This document shows, in pieces, positions 1-6,060 of a DNA stretch of 7,953 bases (its first letter is position 1; each line of letters begins with the position of its first letter). A model generated the notes under the pieces. It made no database searches, was not told where the DNA came from, and worked only from the letters and a program-made list of their open reading frames with translations. Position numbers and translations under genes: made by a program. Origin of the DNA: Chitinophagaceae bacterium (GTDB lineage Bacteria; Bacteroidota; Bacteroidia; Chitinophagales; Chitinophagaceae); the NCBI GenBank assembly GCA_013205585.1, contig JABMML010000117.1:1-7953 (forward strand). Direction: 5' to 3'.

Positions 1-1
1 C

Positions 2-433
2 ATTCAATTTGATTACCCTAAAGGAAAATTCAAAGCCAATCAATTATTAGCTATTTACGCAAGAGCTGGTAGTTCCTATTTAGAATTAGCTACTACTTAT
101 AATATTGCCTTATACAAACTATATGGCTACAATGATTTAGAGGAAACAGACCTAGTGAGTAAGGACCAAATTTTGTACTTAGTGCCTAAAAGAAAAGAAG
201 TAAGTAAAAAAGTGCATTTAGTAGCAGCAGGTGAAAATTTATATGATATTAGTCAAAACGAAGGCATACAATTAAATTACTTGCAAGCCTACAATGCGGG
301 TGTTACAGATAAAATATTAGTAGCGGGCACTACCCTTATTTTATTTAAAACCAATGAAGCACCTAAAATAAGTACTAGCCCAATAAAAAATAGTAGCATC
401 CCCAATTTTTTAAAGCGTAAAAAAAATAATTAA
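2..433 (+). CDS. LysM-repeat protein, C-terminal part (probable cell-wall glucosaminidase), 5' partial
   Basis: The reading frame is open from the left edge to the TAA at 431-433, giving 143 residues with no start in the window; a GTG at 155 lies inside the protein and is not a credible start. Two LysM-like repeats are visible. One is at about residues 17-61, with the pattern 'aRaGsSYLELAttYNI' and ending 'QILYLVPK'. The second is at about 71-115, with 'VHLVAAGENLYDISQNEGI' and ending 'TTLILF'. A Lys/Asn-rich tail follows. LysM modules bind the N-acetylglucosamine backbone of peptidoglycan. In Bacteroidota this pair of repeats typically follows an N-terminal FlgJ-like glucosaminidase domain, so the missing part is probably a peptidoglycan hydrolase; that is inference, because the catalytic domain is outside the window. 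hpt starts 2 bp after the stop, so the two genes are probably co-transcribed. Confidence 0.8.
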   Translation: MQFDYPKGKFKANQLLAIYARAGSSYLELATTYNIALYKLYGYNDLEETDLVSKDQILYLVPKRKEVSKKVHLVAAGENLYDISQNEGIQLNYLQAYNAGVTDKILVAGTTLILFKTNEAPKISTSPIKNSSIPNFLKRKKNN

Positions 434-435
434 TT

Positions 436-969
436 ATGAATAGCATTCAAGTATTAGATAAAGAATTTGTTCCCTACTTAGTTGAAAAAGAAATTCAAGA
501 AAAAATTACTGCTTTAGCTGTTCAATTAAATAAAGACTATGCAGGTAAAAAACCTATTTTCTTATCAATACTCAATGGCTCCTTTTTATTTACCGCCGAT
601 TTATTTAAACAAATAACTATTGAAGCCGAGGTTTGCTTTATTAAACTGGCCTCCTATAAAGGCATGACTTCTTCAGGCAATATTATTACTGCCATTGGTC
701 TTGAAGCCAATGTAAGCGGAAGAGATATTATTATTTTAGAAGATATAATTGATACAGGTAAAACCTTACACCATTATTTACCACAACTACTTTCTAGTAG
801 CCCTGCCTCTGTAAAAATTGCTGTATTATTAAATAAAAAAGAGGCCTTACAATTTCCTGTACAAATAGACTACACTTGTTTTGAGATACCTAATAAATTT
901 GTAGTAGGCTATGGCCTTGATTACGACGGACTTGGTAGAAATTCAAAAGATATCTACCAATTAAAATAA
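436..969 (+). CDS. hpt: Hypoxanthine phosphoribosyltransferase
   Basis: This purine-salvage enzyme joins hypoxanthine (and usually guanine) to PRPP to give IMP or GMP plus pyrophosphate in the cytoplasm. The 177-residue length is normal for bacterial HPRT. Visible signatures are 'SILNGSFLF' (44-52) of the nucleotide-binding core, the flexible-loop segment 'SYKGMTSSG' (73-81), the PRPP-binding motif 'ILEDIIDTGKT' (100-110) with the acidic pair E102/D103 and the probable general base D106, the base-contacting region around K134/K135, and the C-terminal block 'FVVGYGLDYDGLGRN' (155-169). The ATG at 436 follows the stop of the LysM gene by 2 bp, so expression probably depends on the upstream gene. 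Its stop is only 2 bp from the stop of the convergent dnaJ. Confidence 0.96.
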   Translation: MNSIQVLDKEFVPYLVEKEIQEKITALAVQLNKDYAGKKPIFLSILNGSFLFTADLFKQITIEAEVCFIKLASYKGMTSSGNIITAIGLEANVSGRDIIILEDIIDTGKTLHHYLPQLLSSSPASVKIAVLLNKKEALQFPVQIDYTCFEIPNKFVVGYGLDYDGLGRNSKDIYQLK

Positions 970-971
970 AA

Positions 972-2096
972 TTACTTGCTAGGCTTCGGTTGGAAATTAG
1001 GGCTTTGCTGCATTTTTTCTAAGATGGCTTTTTCCTCTGCACTTACATGCTGTGGTGTCCACACATTTACATTAATGAGTTGATCTCCCTTCGCATATCC
1101 TTGTACTTCTGGAAAACCCTTCCCTTTTAACCTAAATACTTTTCCACTTTGCGTACCTGGTGGAATTTTAATTTTGGCTCTACCATCAATGGTAGGTACT
1201 TCTACACTTGTTCCAAATACCGCATCAGGTATGGTAATATATAAATCAAATGAAACATTTAATCCATCTCTATGCAAACTCTCATGCGCTTCTTCTTCAA
1301 TCATAATAATCAAATCACCAGCACCTCCACCACGCTCACCCGCATTACCTTTTCCAGACATGCTTAACTGCATGCCATCTTGCACACCACCGGGAATATC
1401 AATAGATATAGTTTCTTCTCCATATACACGACCTTCCCCTTTACAAGGACTGCATTTAGCTGTCACTGTATTCCCCTCTCCATTACAAGTAGGACAAGTA
1501 TTCACTGTTTGCATTTGCCCTAAAAAAGTATTGGTGACTCTTTTTACTTGACCCGATCCATTACAAGTACCACAGGTTTGAACACTATTTTTATCTTTTG
1601 CACCATTACCACCACAAGTAGTACATAAAACATGTTTTTTTACTTTTACTTGCTTATTCGCACCATTCGCAATTTCTTCAAAGTTCATCTTAAGTTTAAT
1701 TCTTAAGTTACTTCCTCTTTGTCCTCTGGATCTTGAAGACCTTGAACGACTTCCTCCTCCTCCAAAAAATCCACCAAACATATCTTCTCCAAATACATCT
1801 CCAAACTGACTAAATATATCATTCATATCCATCCCACCACCGCTAAATCCGCCGCCACCGCCTGCACCTGGACTAAATGCAGCATGTCCAAATCGATCAT
1901 ACTTCGCTTTCTTATCGCCATCGCTTAAAACCTCGTAAGCAGAAGCGGCTTCTTTGAATTTTTCTTCTGCAGCTTTATCTCCCGGATTTCTATCTGGGTG
2001 AAATTGCATCGCCACTTTACGGTATGCTTTTTTAATTTCATCCGTTGAAGAAGATTTTGTGATACCCAATACCTCGTAGTAATCTCTTTTTGACAT
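972..2096 (-). CDS. dnaJ: Chaperone protein DnaJ (Hsp40, type I)
   Basis: DnaJ delivers unfolded substrates to DnaK and stimulates its ATPase. At 374 residues this is a full type I protein. It has the J domain at 1-70 with the HPD tripeptide at 33-35, a Gly/Phe-rich linker at about 74-115, and four zinc-binding CxxCxGxG repeats at C158/C161, C175/C178, C201/C204 and C215/C218. The C-terminal substrate-binding domains and a short basic tail ending 'QPKPSK' follow. Between the G/F region and the first beta domain is an unusual Ser/Arg-rich run at 116-128. The ATG lies 9 bp after the grpE stop, so the two form one operon with grpE first. No dnaK or hrcA is present in the window. The 3' end has no hairpin terminator and nearly abuts hpt. 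Confidence 0.98.
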   Translation of the reverse strand: MSKRDYYEVLGITKSSSTDEIKKAYRKVAMQFHPDRNPGDKAAEEKFKEAASAYEVLSDGDKKAKYDRFGHAAFSPGAGGGGGFSGGGMDMNDIFSQFGDVFGEDMFGGFFGGGGSRSRSSRSRGQRGSNLRIKLKMNFEEIANGANKQVKVKKHVLCTTCGGNGAKDKNSVQTCGTCNGSGQVKRVTNTFLGQMQTVNTCPTCNGEGNTVTAKCSPCKGEGRVYGEETISIDIPGGVQDGMQLSMSGKGNAGERGGGAGDLIIMIEEEAHESLHRDGLNVSFDLYITIPDAVFGTSVEVPTIDGRAKIKIPPGTQSGKVFRLKGKGFPEVQGYAKGDQLINVNVWTPQHVSAEEKAILEKMQQSPNFQPKPSK

Positions 2097-2105
2097 AGTC
2101 GAATT

Positions 2106-2666
2106 TTATTTTCCTACCACTACTTTTGCAAAGCGGATAATTTTATCATTTAAAAAATAACCTTTAGTAATCTCATCCACTACTTTACCCTTTTTTTTAT
2201 TCTCCGTAACAGGAATTTCTGTAATGGCTTCGTGTAGTTCAACATTAAAATCCTTGTGTAAACTTTCCATTGCTGTCACTCCTTTTGATTGCAAAGTAGA
2301 TCTCACTTTATTAAACACTAATTGAATACCTTCTTTTTGCACAGCAATATCATCGGCACTATTCAACTGTTTTTCTGCTCTATCGCAGTCGTCCATCACT
2401 TCTAACATGGAAACAATTACATCTTTTCCAGCTGTTTGAATGAGGTCCAATCTTTCCTTGGCAGTTCTTCTTCTAAAGTTTTCAAATTCTGCCATTAAAC
2501 GCAGGTACTTATCCTTCTGATCTGCAAAATCGGCCTTTAATTGGTCTAGTTCGCTTAAAGGTGTTTGTTCTAGTTCAGTAGTAGTTTCGGCGCTATTTTC
2601 GGCCTCATTTTGAGCATCAATGGCTTGATCTGTGGTTTCCATTTCTTTGTCTTCCATAGTTTTCAT
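2106..2666 (-). CDS. grpE: GrpE nucleotide exchange factor (Hsp70 cochaperone)
   Basis: GrpE releases ADP from DnaK and so resets the chaperone cycle. From the ATG at 2666 the protein has 186 residues. It starts with an acidic, disordered-looking N-terminus (1-35), continues with a long charged coiled-coil helix (about 36-75, with 'EFENFRRRTAKER'), and ends with the beta domain carrying the family signature (about 140-185: 'FNVELHEAI' through 'GYFLNDKIIRFAKVVV'). The frame stays open upstream to a GTG at 2756, but that stretch is hydrophobic, unlike any GrpE, and overlaps the likely promoter, so I reject it. ATGs at 2657 and 2642 are also possible. The predicted promoter leaves only about 3 nt before the 2666 ATG, so 2657 may be the real start. 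dnaJ follows 9 bp downstream. No CIRCE operator is visible. Confidence 0.96.
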   Translation of the reverse strand: MKTMEDKEMETTDQAIDAQNEAENSAETTTELEQTPLSELDQLKADFADQKDKYLRLMAEFENFRRRTAKERLDLIQTAGKDVIVSMLEVMDDCDRAEKQLNSADDIAVQKEGIQLVFNKVRSTLQSKGVTAMESLHKDFNVELHEAITEIPVTENKKKGKVVDEITKGYFLNDKIIRFAKVVVGK

Positions 2667-2673
2667 ATTGTTA

Positions 2674-2704
2674 CAAATATCTCCCAAAAATATTGCCAAA
2701 TCAA
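2674..2704 (-). promoter_or_regulatory. Predicted grpE-dnaJ promoter (Bacteroidota type)
   Basis: Read on the - strand, GATATTTG (2681-2674) matches seven of eight positions of the Bacteroidota -7 consensus TAnnTTTG. A TTG at 2704-2702 lies 20 bp upstream, the spacing expected for the -33 element. Transcription would begin at about 2669, almost on the grpE start codon. Confidence 0.45.
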
Positions 2705-2741
2705 GAAATAGAGCAAAATTGACAGAAATTGACCTAAAATA

Positions 2742-2780
2742 GGCACAAGTTGTCACTCATTTGGGCGCTATATTTGTGCC
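2742..2780. repeat. 7-bp inverted repeat around the methyltransferase promoter
   Basis: GGCACAA at 2742-2748 is an exact reverse complement of TTGTGCC at 2774-2780, with a 25-bp gap. The right arm covers the end of the -7 box and the bases just before the ATG at 2781. The arms flank the putative -33 and -7 elements, so they could be an operator, but with 7-bp arms chance is possible. Confidence 0.35.
2750..2776 (+). promoter_or_regulatory. Predicted promoter of the rRNA methyltransferase gene
   Basis: TATATTTG at 2769-2776 is a perfect match to the Bacteroidota -7 consensus TAnnTTTG. TTG at 2750-2752 is a candidate -33 element, with a spacer of 16 bp that is somewhat short. The ATG at 2781 begins 4 bp after the -7 box, so the mRNA would be leaderless or nearly so. 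The predicted promoter diverges from that of grpE. Confidence 0.5.
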
Positions 2781-3956
2781 ATGACAAAGGTGTATTTAAA
2801 CAAGAAAATTAACCCCAGAATTGCCCAGGGCCACCCCTGGATTTACAATAATGAGGTGGACCGTATTGCCGGCCCCATTGAACCTGGAGATATTGTAGAA
2901 GTTTACTTCTTTAATGGCCAATTAGCAGGCAGGGGCTATATCAACCCCAATTCTCAAATTATTATAAGGCTACTAACAAGAAAAAGAGAAGAAATTGATG
3001 CTAATTTTTTTTATGAAAAAATAAAAACCGCTTGGGCCTATAGACAACAATTGGGTTATACCGAAAACTGTCGTTTGGTATTTGGAGAAGCTGATGGATT
3101 ACCCGCATTAATTATTGATAAATTCAATGATTATTTTGTCTTGCAAACCTTATCCTTAGGTATGGATATTTGGAAGCAAGCCATTGTGGATGCAATTCAA
3201 AAAATATTTTCGCCTAAAGGAATTTATGAAAGAAACGATGTGCCCGTTAGAGAATTAGAAGGCCTTACGCAAGTAAAAGATTTTTTAACGGAACCCTTCC
3301 CTACAGAAATAATTATTAAGGAAAATGATCTACAATTTTATGTAAACATTGAAACAGGACAGAAAACAGGCTATTTTTTAGATCAACAAGATAATAGAAG
3401 GGCTATAAAAGAAATTGTAAAAGGTGCCGATGTATTAGGGGCCTTTACCTATACAGGTACTTTTGAAATACACGCTGCACATTATGGAGCAAAATCGGTT
3501 TTAGGTATTGATATTTCAGAATCGGCAGTAGCACAGGCGAATAAAAATGCTGCTTTAAATAAACTAGATCATATAGTGAAGTTTGAAGCCATGAATGCAT
3601 TTGATGTATTAAAAAAATGGGGTAAAGAAGGCAGAAAATATGATGTGGTAATGTTGGACCCTCCTGCATTTACAAAAAGCAGAAATAATATTGATAAAGC
3701 CATTACAGGGTATAAGGAAATTAATTTAAGAGGGATGCAAATGCTTCGTAATGGAGGTTTCTTAGTAACATCAAGTTGCACCAACCTAGTGAGTCCTGAA
3801 TTATTTTTAGAAACGATACAAATGGCTGCCTGGGATGCCAAGAAAAGAATACGTCAGGTCACCTATCAATCACAATCCAGCGATCATCCTATTATTTGGG
3901 GTATGGAAAATACGCACTATTTAAAGTTTTTAATTGTAGAAGTTTGCGATCGATAG
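2781..3956 (+). CDS. rlmI: RlmI-type class I SAM-dependent rRNA methyltransferase (23S rRNA m5C1962 family)
   Basis: Members of this family (E. coli RlmI/YccW) methylate a cytosine of 23S rRNA at C5. The 391-residue length matches the family (about 396 in E. coli). An N-terminal PUA-like RNA-binding domain covers about 1-75, with 'GHPWIYNNEV' at 17-26. A central domain with 'ADGLPALIIDKF' at 104-115 follows. The Rossmann methyltransferase domain then shows 'GQKTGYFLDQQDNR' (193-206), SAM motif I 'VLGAFTYTGTF' (218-228) followed by 'GIDIS' (242-246), motif IV 'LDPPAFTKS' (292-300), and 'TSSCT' (330-334). C333 there is in the position expected for the catalytic cysteine of motif VI. The gene stands alone between its own predicted promoter and a strong terminator array. 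The family is certain; the exact target base is inferred. Confidence 0.92.
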   Translation: MTKVYLNKKINPRIAQGHPWIYNNEVDRIAGPIEPGDIVEVYFFNGQLAGRGYINPNSQIIIRLLTRKREEIDANFFYEKIKTAWAYRQQLGYTENCRLVFGEADGLPALIIDKFNDYFVLQTLSLGMDIWKQAIVDAIQKIFSPKGIYERNDVPVRELEGLTQVKDFLTEPFPTEIIIKENDLQFYVNIETGQKTGYFLDQQDNRRAIKEIVKGADVLGAFTYTGTFEIHAAHYGAKSVLGIDISESAVAQANKNAALNKLDHIVKFEAMNAFDVLKKWGKEGRKYDVVMLDPPAFTKSRNNIDKAITGYKEINLRGMQMLRNGGFLVTSSCTNLVSPELFLETIQMAAWDAKKRIRQVTYQSQSSDHPIIWGMENTHYLKFLIVEVCDR

Positions 3957-3971
3957 AAATTAACATGAAGC

Positions 3972-4005
3972 AAAAAAGGGTCCCGATAATTCGGGACCCT
4001 TTTTT
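3972..4005. terminator. Bidirectional terminator 1, downstream of rlmI
   Basis: This is a perfect 15-bp stem (3972-3986 with 3991-4005) closed by the loop TAAT. The core is GGGTCCCGA/TCGGGACCC, with six A before and six T after, so it can act on both strands. It lies 16 bp after the methyltransferase stop and is the first terminator met by that transcript. Confidence 0.9.
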
Positions 4006-4028
4006 AAAATCATTAGACAGCGTAGTGT

Positions 4029-4052
4029 TAATTTTATATTCTATAAAAATTA
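4029..4052. repeat. AT-rich bulged stem of unit 1
   Basis: TAATTTTATA (4029-4038) pairs with TATAAAAATTA (4042-4052), leaving one unpaired A in the 3' arm and a 3-nt loop. CGTA at 4021-4024 and TACG at 4051-4054 offer a competing outer pairing. Confidence 0.6.
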
Positions 4053-4054
4053 CG

Positions 4055-4086
4055 AAAAAGGGTTCCATTTTATTGGAACCCTTTTT
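4055..4086. terminator. Bidirectional terminator 2 of the array
   Basis: This is a perfect 13-bp stem (4055-4067 with 4074-4086) around the 6-nt loop TTTTAT. The core is GGGTTCCA/TGGAACCC, flanked by five A and five T. It occupies the same place in unit 2 as the other two terminators, with a different stem sequence. Confidence 0.85.
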
Positions 4087-4113
4087 AAAAATCATTAGAT
4101 GTCATAGTTGTTT

Positions 4114-4135
4114 GGGCTTATATTTTATAAAGCCC
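4114..4135. repeat. Bulged stem of unit 2
   Basis: GGGCTTATA (4114-4122) pairs with TATAAAGCCC (4126-4135) across the loop TTT, again with one extra A in the 3' arm. The lower stem is GGGC/GCCC where units 1 and 3 have AT pairs, so both sides have changed together. Confidence 0.6.
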
Positions 4136-4147
4136 TAATAATTACCA

Positions 4148-4177
4148 AAAAGCCCCGCGATAAATCGCGGGGCTTTT
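4148..4177. terminator. Bidirectional terminator 3, downstream of the peroxiredoxin gene
   Basis: This is a perfect 13-bp stem (4148-4160 with 4165-4177) with the loop TAAA. The GC core GCCCCGCGA/TCGCGGGGC is the strongest of the three, flanked by A and T runs. On the - strand it is the first strong terminator met by the peroxiredoxin transcript, about 62 bp after its stop codon. Confidence 0.9.
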
Positions 4178-4196
4178 AAAATCATTAGAGAGCGGA

Positions 4197-4228
4197 ATGT
4201 TAATTTTATATTATATAAAAATTAACAT
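4197..4228. repeat. Long AT-rich bulged stem of unit 3
   Basis: ATGTTAATTTTATA (4197-4210) pairs with TATAAAAATTAACAT (4214-4228): 14 pairs, a 3-nt loop TTA and one extra A in the 3' arm. It is the longest of the three second stems and lies 11 bp from the peroxiredoxin stop. Confidence 0.65.
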
Positions 4229-4239
4229 GCAGCGACGCT

Positions 4240-4713
4240 TTAATTCAATTTATTCAAAGTGGTTTGAATAGCTTCAAAATTAGGCAAGTCACCTGGTGTA
4301 GCACAAATTTCTTCATATTGAATAACACCTTCTTTGTCTACTACAAATGCTGCACGCTTGCTAACACCTTGCATTTCAAAAGCAGGGAATACATCATATT
4401 TAACGCCATAATCAGCAATAGCTGTTTTATTAAAATCGCTTAACAAAGAGAAATTTAATTTTTGCTCTTCTTTGAATTTACCTAAAGTAAATAAAGAGTC
4501 TACAGAGATACCTAAGACAACTGCATTGGCAGCGTTGTATGTTCCAATGTTATCTCTAATACTACATAATTCTGTAGTACAAACGCCTGTGAAAGCTAAA
4601 GGGAAAAATAAGACGACTACATTTTTACCTTTATAATCTGCTAAGTTTACTGCTTTTTTCTCTGTATCAAAAAGTGTAAAGGCCGGTGCGGTTTTACCCA
4701 TTAAATTGCTCAT
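4240..4713 (-). CDS. Peroxiredoxin, AhpE/BCP-like (AhpC/TSA redoxin fold)
   Basis: This is a cytoplasmic thiol peroxidase expected to reduce hydrogen peroxide and organic hydroperoxides. The 157 residues cover one complete thioredoxin-fold domain with no signal peptide. The active-site motif 'FFPLAFTGVCTTELC' (36-50) contains P38, T42 and the peroxidatic C45; the conserved arginine is R120 in 'SKRAAFVVD'. C50, five residues after C45, is where many BCP-type enzymes carry the resolving cysteine, while the 'FPLAFTG' context resembles 1-Cys AhpE, so the subclass is uncertain. A third cysteine is C137. The ATG at 4713 is preceded by a 36-nt A-rich leader and a weak -7-like TACTTTTA at 4757-4750 on the - strand. 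The gene is probably transcribed alone and ends at the hairpin array. Confidence 0.92.
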   Translation of the reverse strand: MSNLMGKTAPAFTLFDTEKKAVNLADYKGKNVVVLFFPLAFTGVCTTELCSIRDNIGTYNAANAVVLGISVDSLFTLGKFKEEQKLNFSLLSDFNKTAIADYGVKYDVFPAFEMQGVSKRAAFVVDKEGVIQYEEICATPGDLPNFEAIQTTLNKLN

Positions 4714-4799
4714 GATGTATTGTATTTTTTTGTTTTAATTTTTACAACCTAAAAGTAAAATTCTTTAGTGAATTCTAGTTTAAAGCGAATGTTATTATA

Positions 4800-5123
4800 T
4801 TATTTTTTTTCTCTTTTCGAAAGCTCATTGACTGAATCCATTAATTCCTTGAATTCAATGGGGTGCCTTTGTAAGTAATCGATAGTTTTATAAAATTCAA
4901 CTCTATCTACCTTATTTAAATCAAAGATTTGCTGGTAAAATTGGACGTTTTTCTTGTCTGCTTTCCAAGTACTATCTACCACAGAAACCCTCGAATAATA
5001 TTCATCTGCCTGCATTAACTGCCAAACCACTGTTTGCATGGTCTTCATATCAACGCGCTTATCCTTAGTTGCCTTTGTTTGACAGCCCAATAAAATGCAA
5101 GAAAGTATTACCCATTTTTTCAT
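4800..5123 (-). CDS. DUF4296 family small lipoprotein
   Basis: This 107-residue protein has a lipoprotein signal: 'MKKWVILSCILLGC' places a lipobox L-L-G-C at 11-14, so C14 would be acylated after cleavage. Gln at the next position is compatible with outer-membrane sorting. The mature part is short, charged and predicted helical. It carries the DUF4296-like pattern at about 64-101: an aromatic-rich helix with 'RVEFYKTIDYLQRHP' (74-88), then 'LMDSVNEL'. The family is confined to Bacteroidota and its function is unknown to me. The ATG overlaps the stop of the DUF4835 gene by 4 bp (ATGA), suggesting translational coupling and possibly a shared job at the outer membrane. No clear terminator follows it before the peroxiredoxin gene. 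Confidence 0.8.
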   Translation of the reverse strand: MKKWVILSCILLGCQTKATKDKRVDMKTMQTVVWQLMQADEYYSRVSVVDSTWKADKKNVQFYQQIFDLNKVDRVEFYKTIDYLQRHPIEFKELMDSVNELSKREKK

Positions 5124-6043
5124 TCTAGCTTTTCTTTATACTTGTTAATATTGGTAATATCTAAGGAAGATAAAGTAGTAAGTAATTGTTTTCGAGTGGC
5201 TTTATCTGAATTATTAAAAATGCCCACAATTTCTGAAAATTTAGCCTGCATTAAAATGGGAATAAGCATTCCACTCACAGCCCCCTCGTTCATCTCTTGC
5301 AAGTTAATTAAAGTATTTAAGATATTACTCTTAGCCAGTACTGGTTTTTCTGTCATTTGATCAAGGCCCTCTCTGTAATAACTATAAATAATATCATGCA
5401 CTTTATCGTTACCATACTTGGTTAAGTTATCTATTAAGATATACCTATTTCTTTGCCCATCATAGCTTTTCCAACCACTTATACCACTACCCTCTGGTGC
5501 ATTGTATACAATATTAAGGGCTTTATTAAAATAAGGCATACCGGCCTTTGGTGCAAAGGAATCATAATCTAGTCCTAAAATAATATAAATATAATAAGCA
5601 ATGGTGGCGGTTAAGTTCGACGCTAAGGGGTCGGCACCTTGAATTCTATTTTCATTAAATTCAATAGGCTGAGAAAGCTGATATTTAAAAGTAAAATTAG
5701 CATCCTGCATATTTAATACAGAGCTGCTATAACTGGCATTATGAATGGGCCTATTGGAAACAATACTTAATTTGGCATCGTATACGCCAGGGCCTACCTC
5801 AGATTCTATCGTAATATAAAAGCTGCAATCAATTTTCTCTTCGTTTGAATAGGCATCGTTGGACCATTTACGTTGATTGATGAAATCTTTTAATTGAATT
5901 TGTAATTGAGGGAATATTTTAGGGTCTACCTGATTGTCAACTTTATTAGATTGTATAGTAATAGAGGCGGCTAGTTCTTGCGCATCTAATAAATGCACAG
6001 CGCAACCAATCATAAAAATAGTAAATAATAATTTCTTATACAT
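5120..6043 (-). CDS. porD: DUF4835 family exported protein (PorD-type)
   Basis: The 307 residues match the Bacteroidota family DUF4835, which annotation pipelines often name type IX secretion protein PorD. I recognise the family; I treat the secretion role as inherited naming rather than shown. An N-terminal signal peptide ends around 'LLDAQE', with likely cleavage between A21 and Q22. C14 in 'MIGC' makes a weaker lipobox possible. Family blocks are 'KIDCSFYI' (70-77), 'RPIHNASY' (98-105), 'ASNLTATIAYYIY' running to 'LGLDYDSF' (141-163), 'GWKSYDGQRNRY' (190-201) and 'REGLDQM' (224-230). The C-terminal third is helical. It starts an apparent two-gene operon with the DUF4296 lipoprotein. It follows rpoZ after a terminator, so it probably has its own promoter. 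The coaBC gene that commonly precedes it in this phylum is absent here. Confidence 0.88.
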   Translation of the reverse strand: MYKKLLFTIFMIGCAVHLLDAQELAASITIQSNKVDNQVDPKIFPQLQIQLKDFINQRKWSNDAYSNEEKIDCSFYITIESEVGPGVYDAKLSIVSNRPIHNASYSSSVLNMQDANFTFKYQLSQPIEFNENRIQGADPLASNLTATIAYYIYIILGLDYDSFAPKAGMPYFNKALNIVYNAPEGSGISGWKSYDGQRNRYILIDNLTKYGNDKVHDIIYSYYREGLDQMTEKPVLAKSNILNTLINLQEMNEGAVSGMLIPILMQAKFSEIVGIFNNSDKATRKQLLTTLSSLDITNINKYKEKLE

Positions 6044-6060
6044 AGCCTAACTATTTAACT

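Larger units (their letters stand above)
3957..4234. repeat. Tandem array of three composite hairpin units (whole intergenic region)
   Basis: This gene-free region between two convergent genes consists of three related units at about 3957-4054, 4055-4146 and 4147-4234. Each unit has a perfect GC-rich hairpin flanked by an A-run and a T-run, then AAAATCATTAGA (ending at 4017, 4099 and 4189), then a second AT-rich stem with a single extra A in its 3' arm. The spacer halves of units 1 and 3 are nearly identical, with about 31 of 37 bases matching by eye, while their first hairpins share no stem sequence. The segment just before the first hairpin (3957-3971) matches 14 of 15 bases with 4219-4233 at the end of unit 3. 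The first hairpins start 82 and 92 bp apart. I recognise no named repeat family. Confidence 0.85.

Noticed and set aside
1174..1551. Open frame antisense to dnaJ.
   Set aside because: It is the complementary frame of the zinc-finger and beta-domain codons of a certain gene, rich in Pro, Ser and Cys, with no family resemblance.
2667..2756. N-terminal extension of grpE from a GTG at 2756.
   Set aside because: The extra 30 residues are hydrophobic and unlike GrpE, and they cover the likely promoter region.
2667..2780. Search for a CIRCE/HrcA operator in front of grpE-dnaJ.
   Set aside because: No TTAGCACTC-N9-GAGTGCTAA-like sequence is present.
3445..3841. Two antisense open frames inside rlmI.
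   Set aside because: They overlap each other and a well-supported gene, and are shadows of its codon pattern.
3892..4138. Two short open frames on opposite strands spanning the end of rlmI and the hairpin array (3896-4138 + and 3892-4095 -).
   Set aside because: Their translations are dictated by the hairpins and by the antisense or shifted frame of rlmI. They show no recognisable family, and the stretch is better explained by the repeat structure.
3957..4234. CRISPR array or riboswitch interpretation of the tandem units.
   Set aside because: The repeated part is neither uniform in length nor separated by unique spacers of constant size, no cas gene is near, and the array lies between two 3' ends rather than in a leader.
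4763..4785. Imperfect CTTTA/TAAAG inverted repeat upstream of the peroxiredoxin gene as an OxyR or PerR site.
   Set aside because: It has only five pairs and the interior does not fit either known operator.
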